This document shows positions 1 through 8,315 of a DNA stretch of 64,000 bases, in pieces. The position numbers and the translations under genes are program-made. Source of the DNA: Pectobacterium aquaticum (GTDB taxonomy: Bacteria; Pseudomonadota; Gammaproteobacteria; Enterobacterales; Enterobacteriaceae); NCBI RefSeq assembly GCF_003382565.3, contig NZ_CP086253.1, positions 3,100,001 to 3,164,000 of the forward strand, read 5' to 3'. The stretch's first letter is position 1; each line of letters opens with the position of its first letter. The notes beneath the pieces are model-generated. The model was not told the DNA's origin and did not search any database. It was given only the letters and a program-made list of their open reading frames with translations.

Positions 1-486
1 GAGTCGTTTTTCCTCATAATCTGGGTCTTTGATTTTCAGTGTTGGCGCGGCTCTGCGCCAGACAATGCCCGCTCGTCTCAGATAGCGATGCAACGTGGAA
101 GGATGCAGCGCCACGTTAAAAAGCCGGTTAACGATAAGTGCCAACAACTCGGTGCTCCAGCGGGAGCGCAGCCAGCCAAAATCCTGAGGAGAGCGTTGAA
201 TAAGAAGCGGTAGCATATGCAGGATATCAGCGACTGGCCAGCGCGGTGCTCGTCCGGCTTTGAGGCTCTTTAGTCCTTCAACACCATGTAAAGTAAACCA
301 ATTTATCCACCTTCCAACGGATGAGCGGGCCGCACAAAGCAGTCTGGCAACGTCGGTGACAGTCATTCCCCGATGCAGCATCAGTATGGCGATGAGTCGT
401 CTGGAGTAATTTTTATCATGTGTCTGTTGGGCTTCTTTACGCATTAGTCGTCGTTCTTCATCAGGGATTGCTGCTATGATCGGCAT
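1..486 (-). CDS. IS630-family transposase, N-terminal part (cut by window edge)
   Basis: The minus strand is open from an ATG at 486 to the left edge of the window (162 codons, no stop). It begins MPIIAAIPDEERRLMRKEAQ and carries a helix-turn-helix of the type DVARLLCAARSSVGRWINWF at about residues 44-63. A second HTH-like segment near residues 125-140 leads into a motif ending IVWRRAAPTLKIKDP, the pattern found at the N-terminus of IS630-family transposases. The DDE catalytic domain would lie beyond the left edge. Without the far end, neither the terminal inverted repeats nor the TA target duplication can be checked, so it is unknown whether the element is complete. Confidence 0.85.
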   Translation of the reverse strand, partial: MPIIAAIPDEERRLMRKEAQQTHDKNYSRRLIAILMLHRGMTVTDVARLLCAARSSVGRWINWFTLHGVEGLKSLKAGRAPRWPVADILHMLPLLIQRSPQDFGWLRSRWSTELLALIVNRLFNVALHPSTLHRYLRRAGIVWRRAAPTLKIKDPDYEEKRL

Positions 487-749
487 CGCTCAGTCCGGTT
501 GGTGATTTGTTTTGATTTGGCGATTGATCAGATCGCACAACTCGGACTGAGTTCCCTTCAAGTGATCTACTATTTGGCGAAGTTATTTAGTTCACCGATA
601 CGCCTATTTTTCATACGAATACCAACAGAGTTGAAATTGTAATATTCAGAAACATAGGGCATCATTTGCAACCAAGCACGGTTTAAAACGCATGTTCTAC
701 GAAGTTGAATTTCTGACTGACGTGATTGTTGCATCCGTTCAATGCGATC

Positions 750-912
750 ATGCCTAAGCTTGATGAAGTGGCAGACGGCAAGTGGCTGGTTGAAATTGAA
801 GGTAAAATTAGTATCCGCGATCTGACCCATAACCTATATCCCTGTGGGCAAAGTGCGCGTTAGCGGGATTGATATGGAATTCGATTGTAGGATTGATGTT
901 TATCAAAAATAA
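750..912 (+). pseudogene. Broken short ORF of unknown origin, frameshifted
   Basis: An ORF starts at ATG 750 (MPKLDEVADGKWLVEIEG...) and stops at 861-863. A different plus-strand frame, open through that stop, continues with GKVRVSGIDMEFDCRIDVYQ and ends at TAA 910-912. The two segments read naturally as one short protein broken by a single frameshift near 835-845. No family was recognised. It lies between the IS630 fragment and the AT-rich gene pair, so it is probably debris of the same mobile region. The rest of 487-943 (IS630 flank and about 180 nt further on) shows no other convincing gene; the AAGGAA ribosome binding site just before 944 belongs to the next gene. Confidence 0.35.
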
Positions 913-943
913 CAACCACCAATTTTAAATAAGGAATAGTTTA

Positions 944-1894
944 ATGGCTGAAAGATCTATCGGCGAAGAAATAAAAGACAAAGCAGATTATTTATTAAGC
1001 AAAGGAATAATAGAATCTTACCTGCATAAACATATATTCTCACTTATTGAACTAGGCGAAGTAAAATCATCTGGAAAAATAGTAGACTCTATATTGGATA
1101 ATTTTCAAAAAAATGAATTAACCAATAAAAAAGACCCTGATGAAAAAGAGTACTTTTTTAAAAAAATATCACAACTAAATAAAGATAAAATAATTCTTTC
1201 AGAGGAAAATTCGCATCTTAAAGAACAACAAAAAATATATAAGTCAGAATTTGACATAGTCATGAGAAAAATTCATGAAAAAGAAAATGAGATTAAAAAG
1301 CTAACTGAAGAAAATAAAGAACTGAGAGAAAAAACACAACAATCAAAAATTGATAAGAACATATCTGGGTATGTGGACTCAGTAAAAGAAAAACTAAATA
1401 TTGATGATAGATTTTTCATAATAATGTCGCATATTTGGTCAGGCTGCGGCATGTTATTTTGTATTGGAGCAATAGCAGCAGCATTTTGTACATTCATAGC
1501 AGGTATTGACACCCTTTTAAAAAATGAAGAATTAAACTCAGTGAGTATATTTTACTTATTTACACGCGGCCTGTTAGGAATTGGCTTACTTTCGTGGCTT
1601 TCCTATGTCTGTTTCAGCAATTCAAGACGTTACACTCACGAATCAATTCGGCGAAAAGACCGCCAACATGCATTGATGTTCGGGCAAATTTTCCTACAGA
1701 TTTTTGGCGGAACAGCTTCAAAAGAAGATGCGATCCATGTATTTAAAGACTGGAATATGTCCGGTGATACCGCATTTTCTGGTAAAACAGAACAACCGCC
1801 ATCCGTTCATGGATTGTTAGCACAAATAAAAAATATGCTGCCAGCAAAATCTGACAATGCTACTGATACAAGTAAAAAAGAAGATAGTAACTAA
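944..1894 (+). CDS. Coiled-coil protein with two membrane segments, unknown function
   Basis: A 316-residue protein of no recognised family. Residues 1-60 are soluble and rich in Lys, Glu and Ile. Residues 70-135 are strongly heptad-like (repeats such as KEN-EIKKLTEENKELREK) and should form a coiled coil. Hydrophobic helices lie at about 162-187 and 202-224. After the second helix comes a basic stretch (SNSRRYTHESIRRKDRQH) and a C-terminal cytoplasmic tail with several aromatic residues. Start: ATG with AAGGAA eight bases upstream. The DNA is much more AT-rich than the core genes, with many AAA, ATA and AAT codons, which indicates recent transfer. It is 20 bp from the next gene on the same strand, so the two are probably one operon. 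A role in phage defence or lysogenic conversion is inferred only from the integrase remnant nearby. Confidence 0.8.
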   Translation: MAERSIGEEIKDKADYLLSKGIIESYLHKHIFSLIELGEVKSSGKIVDSILDNFQKNELTNKKDPDEKEYFFKKISQLNKDKIILSEENSHLKEQQKIYKSEFDIVMRKIHEKENEIKKLTEENKELREKTQQSKIDKNISGYVDSVKEKLNIDDRFFIIMSHIWSGCGMLFCIGAIAAAFCTFIAGIDTLLKNEELNSVSIFYLFTRGLLGIGLLSWLSYVCFSNSRRYTHESIRRKDRQHALMFGQIFLQIFGGTASKEDAIHVFKDWNMSGDTAFSGKTEQPPSVHGLLAQIKNMLPAKSDNATDTSKKEDSN

Positions 1895-1914
1895 CAAAAG
1901 GGAAGAGGTTTTTT

Positions 1915-2889
1915 ATGTCGCTCCGCTGGTTACAATTAGATGAAAAAAGACTTTCACGACAATGGGTTTTTAGATTGGCAATAGCTATACCGTTTGCAAT
2001 AAGTTTCTTATTGTGCATTCCATTATGGTTCGAAACAACATTCGATTTTTCATCTGCTGGCTATGCAAAATTCCTTTCGATGTTTTCATTACCTATAGGT
2101 GTATTGTCTCTATCAATTCCTTGGGTTGCTATTGTCGCGCATATACACAGGACGATCCAAACGGAGGTACAAATTGAACTCATTAACCAGAAAAACGTCA
2201 GTGAACGATTTCACTCACATCAAAAATATGTAACAGAGAGCCTTTCATTTATAAAAGGAAATAAAATACAAATAAGAGGATATGATATAAAATTAGAAAT
2301 ATCAGATCCATACTCTCTTTATCGTGATTTTTTCCCTAACTCATCTCCAGATAACGGGATCATCTTAGACACTAAAGAAAGTCATGCTTTAAATATCATA
2401 GTATCCTTATCAGATATAAACAAAAATCTAGAAAAAACATACAATTATATAAATAAAAACAAAGAAGTTAACGTAAATATATTGGCCATGAATTTACTTG
2501 AGGTTATCCTTGACATGTCAAATATAAAAAGATCCTTATCAATAAATAAAACAGAGATAGAATTAATAAGAAAAAATAAAGAAATTTTATTTTTAGAAGA
2601 TAATAGAAAATATAATTTTTCCACTTATTTCTTTAGCGAAAAAGAACTAAAATCATACCTAGAAGAAATACGTTCAATATCTTACAGGGTTCTATATTTA
2701 TTAGATATTGAAAATAACGAATATTATACTCACATAAATAGATACATATTTGAGGATGAACATAATTACTTCTCTATGGTGTTTGAAAAAATGAAGGATA
2801 CGGGACAATCCAGAGCAAGGTTCGTCTTTGGAGAGAGCGCATTTACTCCAGAAAAATTTGAAAAATTCAATTCATTTTTGTCCGAGTAA
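1915..2889 (+). CDS. Membrane-anchored protein with N-terminal TM hairpin, unknown function
   Basis: A 324-residue protein. Two hydrophobic helices at about residues 18-38 and 52-75 form a hairpin near the N-terminus, followed directly by a HRTIQTEVQIELINQKN segment and a roughly 240-residue hydrophilic cytoplasmic region rich in Asn, Lys and Ile. The combination of a two-helix hairpin, a conserved-looking HR-x(2)-T-x(2)-QI motif and a soluble tail resembles small membrane proteins found in accessory islands, some of which are toxic effectors of anti-phage modules; that comparison is from memory and unverified. The ribosome binding site is GGAAGAGG before ATG 1915. Base composition is as AT-rich as the upstream partner. 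No catalytic motif was found. Confidence 0.8.
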   Translation: MSLRWLQLDEKRLSRQWVFRLAIAIPFAISFLLCIPLWFETTFDFSSAGYAKFLSMFSLPIGVLSLSIPWVAIVAHIHRTIQTEVQIELINQKNVSERFHSHQKYVTESLSFIKGNKIQIRGYDIKLEISDPYSLYRDFFPNSSPDNGIILDTKESHALNIIVSLSDINKNLEKTYNYINKNKEVNVNILAMNLLEVILDMSNIKRSLSINKTEIELIRKNKEILFLEDNRKYNFSTYFFSEKELKSYLEEIRSISYRVLYLLDIENNEYYTHINRYIFEDEHNYFSMVFEKMKDTGQSRARFVFGESAFTPEKFEKFNSFLSE

Positions 2890-2986
2890 TAAATAATTTA
2901 TGCCTATGTATTTCCAGAACAATATCAAACATTGGTAACTAATTTATATACAGTAAAAGTACAGCCCTCAGTTAACAGGGGGCTGT

Positions 2987-3151
2987 ATGGCAGTTCGTAA
3001 ACAAGCATCAGGAGAATGGATGTGTGAGAACTACCCGCACGGACACGAAGGCAAACAGTTTGCTACCAAAGGGGAAGCCGTCGCCTTTGAACGCTTCACA
3101 ATAGATCAATCGAAAGATGTCGCCCCGGACCTTGTACATGATTCTGTGTAA
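2987..3151 (+). pseudogene. int: P2-type phage integrase, N-terminal fragment
   Basis: The reading frame begins MAVRKQASGEWMCENYPHG and continues through QFATKGEAVAFERF, which matches the N-terminal arm-binding domain of P2-family tyrosine integrases (P2 Int begins MAIKKLDDGRYEVDIRPTG and has a KSEAVAFEKYT segment). After about residue 38 the similarity stops. The frame runs into the inverted repeat of the IS256-family element at 3128 and ends at TAA 3149-3151 after 54 residues. The core-binding and catalytic domains (R-HxxR-Y) are absent from the window. A short inverted repeat, ACAGCCC...GGGCTGT, spans 2961-2986 immediately upstream. The fragment marks the edge of a former P2-like prophage or satellite. 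Confidence 0.75.
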
Positions 3152-4442
3152 ATGCCATTTCTCAGAAGTGACCGTCCAGGCGGTCACCGAACTCGATAAT
3201 AAAGCGGCTCATCGCCAGCCGCCAGTTTTGGATCGGCATCGTCCATTTTTTTGATGCCGACTGGATCGCCAGCCACACCACTTTCCTTACTGAGTCATCT
3301 GTCGGGAACACCTTGCGTTTCTTTATGGCATGCCGGATGACGCTGTTCAGCGATTCAATGGCATTGGTCGTGTAAATCACCTTACGGATGTCATCCGGGT
3401 ACGCGAAGAATGTTGACAGATTCGCCCAGTTTGCACGCCAGCTACGGCTGATTTGCGGGTAGCGCTCATCCCAGACCCTGGCGAATGTTTCCAGCTCCTG
3501 CAACGCCGCTTCTTCCGTCGCGGCCCCATAAACCGCCTTCAGGTCGCGAGTGACGGCCTTATAGTCCTTCCATGAGACGAAGCGCAGGCTGTTGCGCACC
3601 ATATGGACGATACACAACTGGATGCGGGTTTGCGGATATACCGCGTTGATAGCGTCAGGGAAGCCTTTCAGACCGTCAACGCAGGCGATGAGAATGTCGT
3701 TCAGACCTCTGTTTTTCAGCTCCGTCAGCACATTCAGCCAGAACTTCGCCCCTTCATTCTCCGCCAGCCACATACCCAGTAGTTCTTTCTGACCGTCGAT
3801 ATTGATGCCCAAGGCCAGGAACACGGATTTGTTGATGACACGACTGTCCTGACGGACCTTAAGGACAATACAGTCAAGATAAACAATGGGATAAAGGCTA
3901 TCCAACGGCCGATTCTGCCATTCAACAACCTGCTCCATCACCGCGTCCGTGACCTTTGAAATCAGGGCCGGCGACACATCCGCGTCATACAGTTCCTTAA
4001 ACGTCGCGACGATTTCGCGGGTAGTCATGCCTTTGGCGTATAACGACAGGATTTGGTTATCCATGCTGGTTATCCGAGTCTGATTTTTCTTCACCAGTTG
4101 AGGTTCGAATGTGGCGTCACGATCGCGCGGAGTACGCAGTTCGAGCGGGCCATCGCCAGTAATGACAGTTTTTGTGGAATAACCGTTGCGTGCGTTAAGA
4201 CCCGCTTTGGGCTGGTTTTTCTCGTACCCGAGATGGTGGGACATTTCAGCATTAAGGGCGGCTTCAACACTGATTTTTTTCAGCAGGCGATCGAACTGGC
4301 TGAGATCATCAGGTGTTTTGAGATTTTTGGCCAGTTCGTTAGCCAGTGCCTGTAATTGTTTTTCGTCCATAAATTAACCTGCTTTTGATGTTGGATTGAA
4401 CATATCAAAATCAGGCAATTACACAAATTTATGTACAGGCTC
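3128..4442 (-). mobile_element. Complete IS256-family insertion sequence
   Basis: One transposase gene is bounded by imperfect terminal inverted repeats of about 29 bp: 3128-3156 on the left (GACCTTGTACATGATTCTGT...) and 4414-4442 on the right (reverse complement GAGCCTGTACATAAATTTGT...), 23 of 29 matching. The flanking octamers are TCGCCCCG (3120-3127) and TCGCCCGT (4443-4450). They share TCGCCC and could be an 8-bp target duplication with one base lost, or chance. The element sits inside the integrase remnant. Confidence 0.85.
3162..4370 (-). CDS. IS256-family (mutator-type) transposase
   Basis: A 402-residue DDE transposase of the IS256/Transposase_mut family that moves the surrounding element. 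Visible motifs: the N-terminal DNA-binding region with GYEKNQPKAGLNARNGYS-type residues at about 49-66, a first catalytic Asp in VYLDCIVLKV (about 165), the second in ACVDGLKGFP (about 230), the family HMVRNS segment, and the catalytic Glu in TTNAIESLN near residue 340. Length is normal for the family and there is no internal stop, so the enzyme appears intact. It is transcribed opposite to the truncated integrase. Confidence 0.93.
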   Translation of the reverse strand: MDEKQLQALANELAKNLKTPDDLSQFDRLLKKISVEAALNAEMSHHLGYEKNQPKAGLNARNGYSTKTVITGDGPLELRTPRDRDATFEPQLVKKNQTRITSMDNQILSLYAKGMTTREIVATFKELYDADVSPALISKVTDAVMEQVVEWQNRPLDSLYPIVYLDCIVLKVRQDSRVINKSVFLALGINIDGQKELLGMWLAENEGAKFWLNVLTELKNRGLNDILIACVDGLKGFPDAINAVYPQTRIQLCIVHMVRNSLRFVSWKDYKAVTRDLKAVYGAATEEAALQELETFARVWDERYPQISRSWRANWANLSTFFAYPDDIRKVIYTTNAIESLNSVIRHAIKKRKVFPTDDSVRKVVWLAIQSASKKWTMPIQNWRLAMSRFIIEFGDRLDGHF

Positions 4443-4527
4443 TCGCCCGTTTTGTTGTGTCTGGTATTAACATAGTCTGGTGTTAATATATCCAAACCAA
4501 TCATTCGATTTTCCTAAAAGGGCGGGC

Positions 4528-5142
4528 ATGAAGGTTTTATCGACATCCTGTGTTATTCATGATCTCAGCCACGTTGTGCTGCCACGTCAGAATGACATCG
4601 GCCAATCGCGATGGGCTGTCATACGTGCGCAGTTAACCACGCTGTTACTCAGCGTGGCGTTGCTATTTTGCTTCATCGCGTCGACTTATGCCGCCAATGT
4701 CACTTCTTTTAAGATGTCATCGCAAACGTTCGCTGACCGGATGAATGCCAATCTGACGAAACTCAATATCCCTCTCGCATTGACCATTAAGTTGGAAAAG
4801 GGAAGTTCCATCGATGACTTTCAGCACATTTTTAACGAGCATGTTGGATTAATTGGGTCGTTAGAGAGTAAAAGCCAACAGCTTAATGGAATCTTGCTAC
4901 TCAACGCCGCGTCAGAATCCGCAGAAGCAACAAGACAGAATCTGCAAATCGTTACAGCCGCATTTTCTGCGCTATTGGGTGAGAACAATCTTGAAAGCTC
5001 TGAGGTGACTGAGATGATGTTCGGCCTGCTTCAGGATAGCCAGACCTCAGGCAAAGGCGTTCGGCAGGTCGGAAAGGTTCGATTTACAGCAACAACCAAT
5101 GAGGACACCGATATTATCTTCACCGCCGAGCCCATACTCTAG
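4528..5142 (+). CDS. Exported protein of unknown function
   Basis: 204 residues from ATG 4528, preceded by an AAAGGGCGGG purine run. An ATG at 4480 in the same frame would add 16 residues. A hydrophobic helix (LTTLLLSVALLFCFIAS, residues 36-52) followed by TYA-AN looks like a signal peptide with cleavage near residue 55. The 33-residue polar N-region before it is unusually long, so the true start may be later (for example GTG near 4576). The mature part is about 150 residues with no Cys and no recognised domain. Composition is close to core sequence, so this is probably a lineage-specific gene rather than part of the mobile scar. It converges on ubiF. Confidence 0.7.
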   Translation: MKVLSTSCVIHDLSHVVLPRQNDIGQSRWAVIRAQLTTLLLSVALLFCFIASTYAANVTSFKMSSQTFADRMNANLTKLNIPLALTIKLEKGSSIDDFQHIFNEHVGLIGSLESKSQQLNGILLLNAASESAEATRQNLQIVTAAFSALLGENNLESSEVTEMMFGLLQDSQTSGKGVRQVGKVRFTATTNEDTDIIFTAEPIL

Positions 5143-5164
5143 CGGGTGGCATCCTCATTATTCA

Positions 5165-6331
5165 TCAAACGCCAATGGCATATTTCAATGCGCGCTGTTT
5201 TAACACGCCAGCGCGCTGCGCGACCATCAGCGCCATATTGCGAGCAAAGCTCAGCGGTGGTAACGCATTACTGAACGCGTTATAGAAGAGATCCATCCCG
5301 CTTTGCATCATCAGGTTATCCGGCATACGGCGGCACTGATAGCGGCGTAACACGCGCTCACAAGCCCATTCTTCTCCTGCATTGCGCGCGTTAATTAACA
5401 CATCCAGCAGCGCCTCAACGTCGCGATATCCCAGATTCACCCCCTGCCCCGCCAGCGGATTGATGGTATGCGCGGCATCACCCAGTAGCACCAATCCTGG
5501 CTTGATATAGCTTTGCGCATGACGTCTGACCAACGGGAATGATCCCGCAGAAAGCGCCTTAACCGCGCCCAATCGTTCAGGAAACGCAGCCGCAATTTCT
5601 TTATCCAACTGTGTAAGCGGCATCGCCTGAAGCTGACGAATACGCGACGGACTGTCGTACCACACCAGCGATCCCCACTCATCAAACAGCGGTAAAAACG
5701 CACGCGGGCCGCTTGGCGTGAACTGCTGCCAAGTCACATCCTGCTGGGGTTGCGAGGTCTCTACGCCGATCAACATACAAGACTGACGATACTGCCAGCC
5801 GCTGATGCCAATCCCCGCCCACTGGCGAACCTGAGAATTCGCGCCATCGGCGCCAATTACCAGCGCAGCCGTCAGTTGTTGCCCATCGGCAAGCTGTAAA
5901 CACCAGCCATCATCGGTGCGTTGCAAGTTCTGCGGCGTAACTGGGCAATAGCATTGGCAGCGATCCTCTTCCTGCAAACTTTCCCAGAGCGCCCGTTGCA
6001 GCACCCGGTTTTCCACCATAAAACCCAGTTCAGGCAGGTGAATGTCGGCAGCATCAAAAACGACTCTGGCATTCGCCCATTCCCAGGTTTCCAGCCGACG
6101 GTAAGGCGCGCTGCGCATCTGCTGCACTCGCTGCCATGCGCCTAGCTCTTTCAGTAGCGCAACCGACGCATAGCCAATCGCCGAGATCCGTAAATCTGGC
6201 GGGCTGGCGGCATCAAACGGCGTCGGCATGTCCTGCTCAATCACCGCAACTTGAAATCCTTGCTGTGCCAGCCCAAGCGCCGCGGCCGCGCCAACCATGC
6301 CACCGCCAACCACAATCGCATCGTAATGCAT
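5165..6331 (-). CDS. ubiF: 3-demethoxyubiquinol 3-hydroxylase
   Basis: A flavoprotein monooxygenase that adds a late ring hydroxyl in ubiquinone (coenzyme Q8) biosynthesis, acting at the membrane with the Ubi complex. 388 residues, as in E. coli UbiF. Motifs: the Rossmann FAD motif GGGMVG at residues 9-14, the DG motif VIGADGANS at about 158-166, and the second FAD motif GDAAHTINPLAGQGVNLG from residue 284. The related UbiH and VisC/UbiI share these motifs; adjacency to miaB on the opposite strand, as in E. coli, favours UbiF. It is divergent from miaB across a 228-bp spacer that should contain both promoters. Confidence 0.93.
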   Translation of the reverse strand: MHYDAIVVGGGMVGAAAALGLAQQGFQVAVIEQDMPTPFDAASPPDLRISAIGYASVALLKELGAWQRVQQMRSAPYRRLETWEWANARVVFDAADIHLPELGFMVENRVLQRALWESLQEEDRCQCYCPVTPQNLQRTDDGWCLQLADGQQLTAALVIGADGANSQVRQWAGIGISGWQYRQSCMLIGVETSQPQQDVTWQQFTPSGPRAFLPLFDEWGSLVWYDSPSRIRQLQAMPLTQLDKEIAAAFPERLGAVKALSAGSFPLVRRHAQSYIKPGLVLLGDAAHTINPLAGQGVNLGYRDVEALLDVLINARNAGEEWACERVLRRYQCRRMPDNLMMQSGMDLFYNAFSNALPPLSFARNMALMVAQRAGVLKQRALKYAIGV

Positions 6332-6559
6332 ATTGGCTTTATCCTCTCTGGTTCTGGTTTATTCACACCAGTAAAAATGCATGAAAATAGTGTACTGGAT
6401 TTGCGGGTAACTTTTCAGAAAAGCCGCATTTTTATAGAAAGTAAGGCGTTATCAAGTCAGCGTAGTTTCCGGCGCTGGTCACAACGCCGGTGAGCGATTA
6501 CAATAAACACCCCAAATGAGGGGGAATCTTTCTTATCCGCACTGAGTAATGGTAAGTCG

Positions 6560-7984
6560 ATGACAAAAAAACTGCATATTAAAACCTGGGGCTGTCAGAT
6601 GAATGAGTACGATTCATCAAAGATGGCTGATTTACTGGGAAGTACGCACGGCTATGAGCTGACTGAAATCGCTGAAGAAGCCGATGTCCTGCTGCTCAAT
6701 ACCTGTTCGATCCGTGAAAAGGCGCAGGAAAAGGTCTTCCATCAACTTGGCCGTTGGAAAACGCTGAAAGATCTCAATCCTAACCTGATTATTGGTGTTG
6801 GTGGCTGCGTGGCCTCACAGGAAGGCGCGCATATTCGTGAACGTGCGCACTACGTCGACGTTATTTTTGGCCCGCAAACCTTGCACCGCCTGCCGGAAAT
6901 GATTAATCACGTTCAGGGCACCCGTAGCCCCATCGTTGATATCAGTTTTCCTGAAATCGAAAAATTCGACCGCCTGCCAGAACCGCGAGCCGAAGGGCCA
7001 ACAGCTTTCGTCTCCATCATGGAAGGCTGCAATAAATACTGCACATTCTGCGTTGTGCCTTATACCCGTGGCGAAGAAGTCAGCCGCCCGTGCGATGATG
7101 TGTTGTTCGAAATCGCTCAACTGGCCGCACAAGGCGTGCGTGAAGTTAACCTTTTAGGGCAGAACGTCAACGCCTATCGCGGCGAAACCTATGACGGTGA
7201 AATCTGCTCCTTTGCTGAGCTGCTGCGCTTGGTCGCCGCTATTGACGGGATCGACCGTGTCCGCTTTACCACCAGCCATCCGATTGAATTCACAGACGAT
7301 ATTATCAGCGTCTATGAAGATACGCCGGAACTGGTCAGCTTCCTGCATTTACCGGTACAAAGCGGCTCTGACCGCGTGCTGACAATGATGAAACGCCGCC
7401 ATACCGCGCTGGAATACAAAGCAATCATTCGTAAACTGCACAATGCACGTCCGGGCATCCTGATCAGTTCTGACTTTATCGTCGGTTTCCCTGGCGAAAC
7501 ACAGGCTGACTTTGAACAGACGATGAAGCTGATTACCGATGTGAATTTCGATATGAGCTATAGCTTTGTCTATTCCGCCCGTCCCGGAACACCGGCCGCA
7601 GAGATGGTCGATGACGTGCCGGAAGAAGAGAAAAAACAGCGTCTATACCTTCTGCAAGAGCGCATCACCCAGCAGGCAATGCGATTTAGTCGCCTTATGC
7701 TGGGCACCGTCCAGCGTATTCTGGTAGAAGGCACCTCACGTAAAAGCGTGATGGAGCTATCTGGCCGTACGGAAAACAACCGTGTCGTCAATTTCGAAGG
7801 CACGCCAGATATGATCGGTAAATTCGTCGATGTGGAAATCGTTGATGTTTATACCAACTCGCTGCGCGGCATCGTGGTACGTACCGAAGATCAAATGGAT
7901 CTGCGCGTACATGAATCACCGTCTTCCGTGATTGCGCGTACCCGCAAAGAGAATGAGATCGGCGTCGGGTTCTATCAGCCGTAA
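6560..7984 (+). CDS. miaB: tRNA-2-methylthio-N6-dimethylallyladenosine synthase
   Basis: A radical SAM methylthiotransferase that converts i6A37 to ms2i6A37 in tRNAs reading UNN codons. 474 residues, full length. The N-terminal UPF0004 domain has Cys12, Cys49 and Cys83 for the auxiliary 4Fe-4S cluster. The radical SAM cluster is Cys157-x3-Cys161-x2-Cys164 (EGCNKYCTFC), and a TRAM domain occupies about residues 380-445. Start: ATG after a GGTAAG purine run. A strong terminator-like hairpin lies 30 nt past the stop, so it appears monocistronic rather than cotranscribed with ybeZ. Confidence 0.96.
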   Translation: MTKKLHIKTWGCQMNEYDSSKMADLLGSTHGYELTEIAEEADVLLLNTCSIREKAQEKVFHQLGRWKTLKDLNPNLIIGVGGCVASQEGAHIRERAHYVDVIFGPQTLHRLPEMINHVQGTRSPIVDISFPEIEKFDRLPEPRAEGPTAFVSIMEGCNKYCTFCVVPYTRGEEVSRPCDDVLFEIAQLAAQGVREVNLLGQNVNAYRGETYDGEICSFAELLRLVAAIDGIDRVRFTTSHPIEFTDDIISVYEDTPELVSFLHLPVQSGSDRVLTMMKRRHTALEYKAIIRKLHNARPGILISSDFIVGFPGETQADFEQTMKLITDVNFDMSYSFVYSARPGTPAAEMVDDVPEEEKKQRLYLLQERITQQAMRFSRLMLGTVQRILVEGTSRKSVMELSGRTENNRVVNFEGTPDMIGKFVDVEIVDVYTNSLRGIVVRTEDQMDLRVHESPSSVIARTRKENEIGVGFYQP

Positions 7985-8014
7985 TCGATGTACGCTTCAG
8001 TCTCAGCGTGATTG

Positions 8015-8040
8015 ATGGGTGGCTTTGCCACCCATTTTTT
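8015..8040 (+). terminator. Rho-independent terminator after miaB
   Basis: ATGGGTGGC-TTT-GCCACCCAT, a perfect 9-bp stem, followed by T6. Confidence 0.85.
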
Positions 8041-8131
8041 ATGGCAGGCTATCCCTGCCAGCCACCCTACGGGCCGTTGCTTCGCCACGTTGAAAAACGC
8101 TCCTGCGTTTTTTTATGGCAGGCTATCCGCT
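8036..8131 (+). repeat. Dispersed palindromic repeat, family A (one full and one partial unit)
   Basis: The unit reads TTTTTTATGGCAGGCTATCC then CTGCCAGCCACCCTACGGG, a hairpin, then GTTGAAAAACGCTCC. A second, truncated unit restarts at about 8108 (TTTTTTTATGGCAGGCTATCC), giving a period of about 72 bp. The same unit recurs near 44.4, 52.65 and 63.95 kb in this window. The remaining sequence up to 8315 holds no gene; only the ybeZ ribosome binding site (8305-8310) was recognised. Confidence 0.75.
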
Positions 8132-8315
8132 TCAATTTCATGCCGCTTACATTTGCTTTTGCGAGGCGGCATCCCAATATCATGATTGTGACTTGCACCA
8201 TCGGGCATTCACGATGAATAATTCACTCATAGGGCGGACACATCAGGCCGTCTGACAACTGTTCACTTTGTGCGGGCAGGATGGAGCCAGCACAGTAACG
8301 CTCAAGAGGAATAAT

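Noticed and set aside
570..830. Minus-strand 86-codon frame near the IS630 fragment
   Set aside because: No family recognised and no good ribosome site; the region looks like debris. A short frameshifted plus-strand reading seemed more protein-like.
8008..8217. Plus-strand ORF after miaB
   Set aside because: It is built from a terminator hairpin and family A repeats, and has no similarity to a protein.
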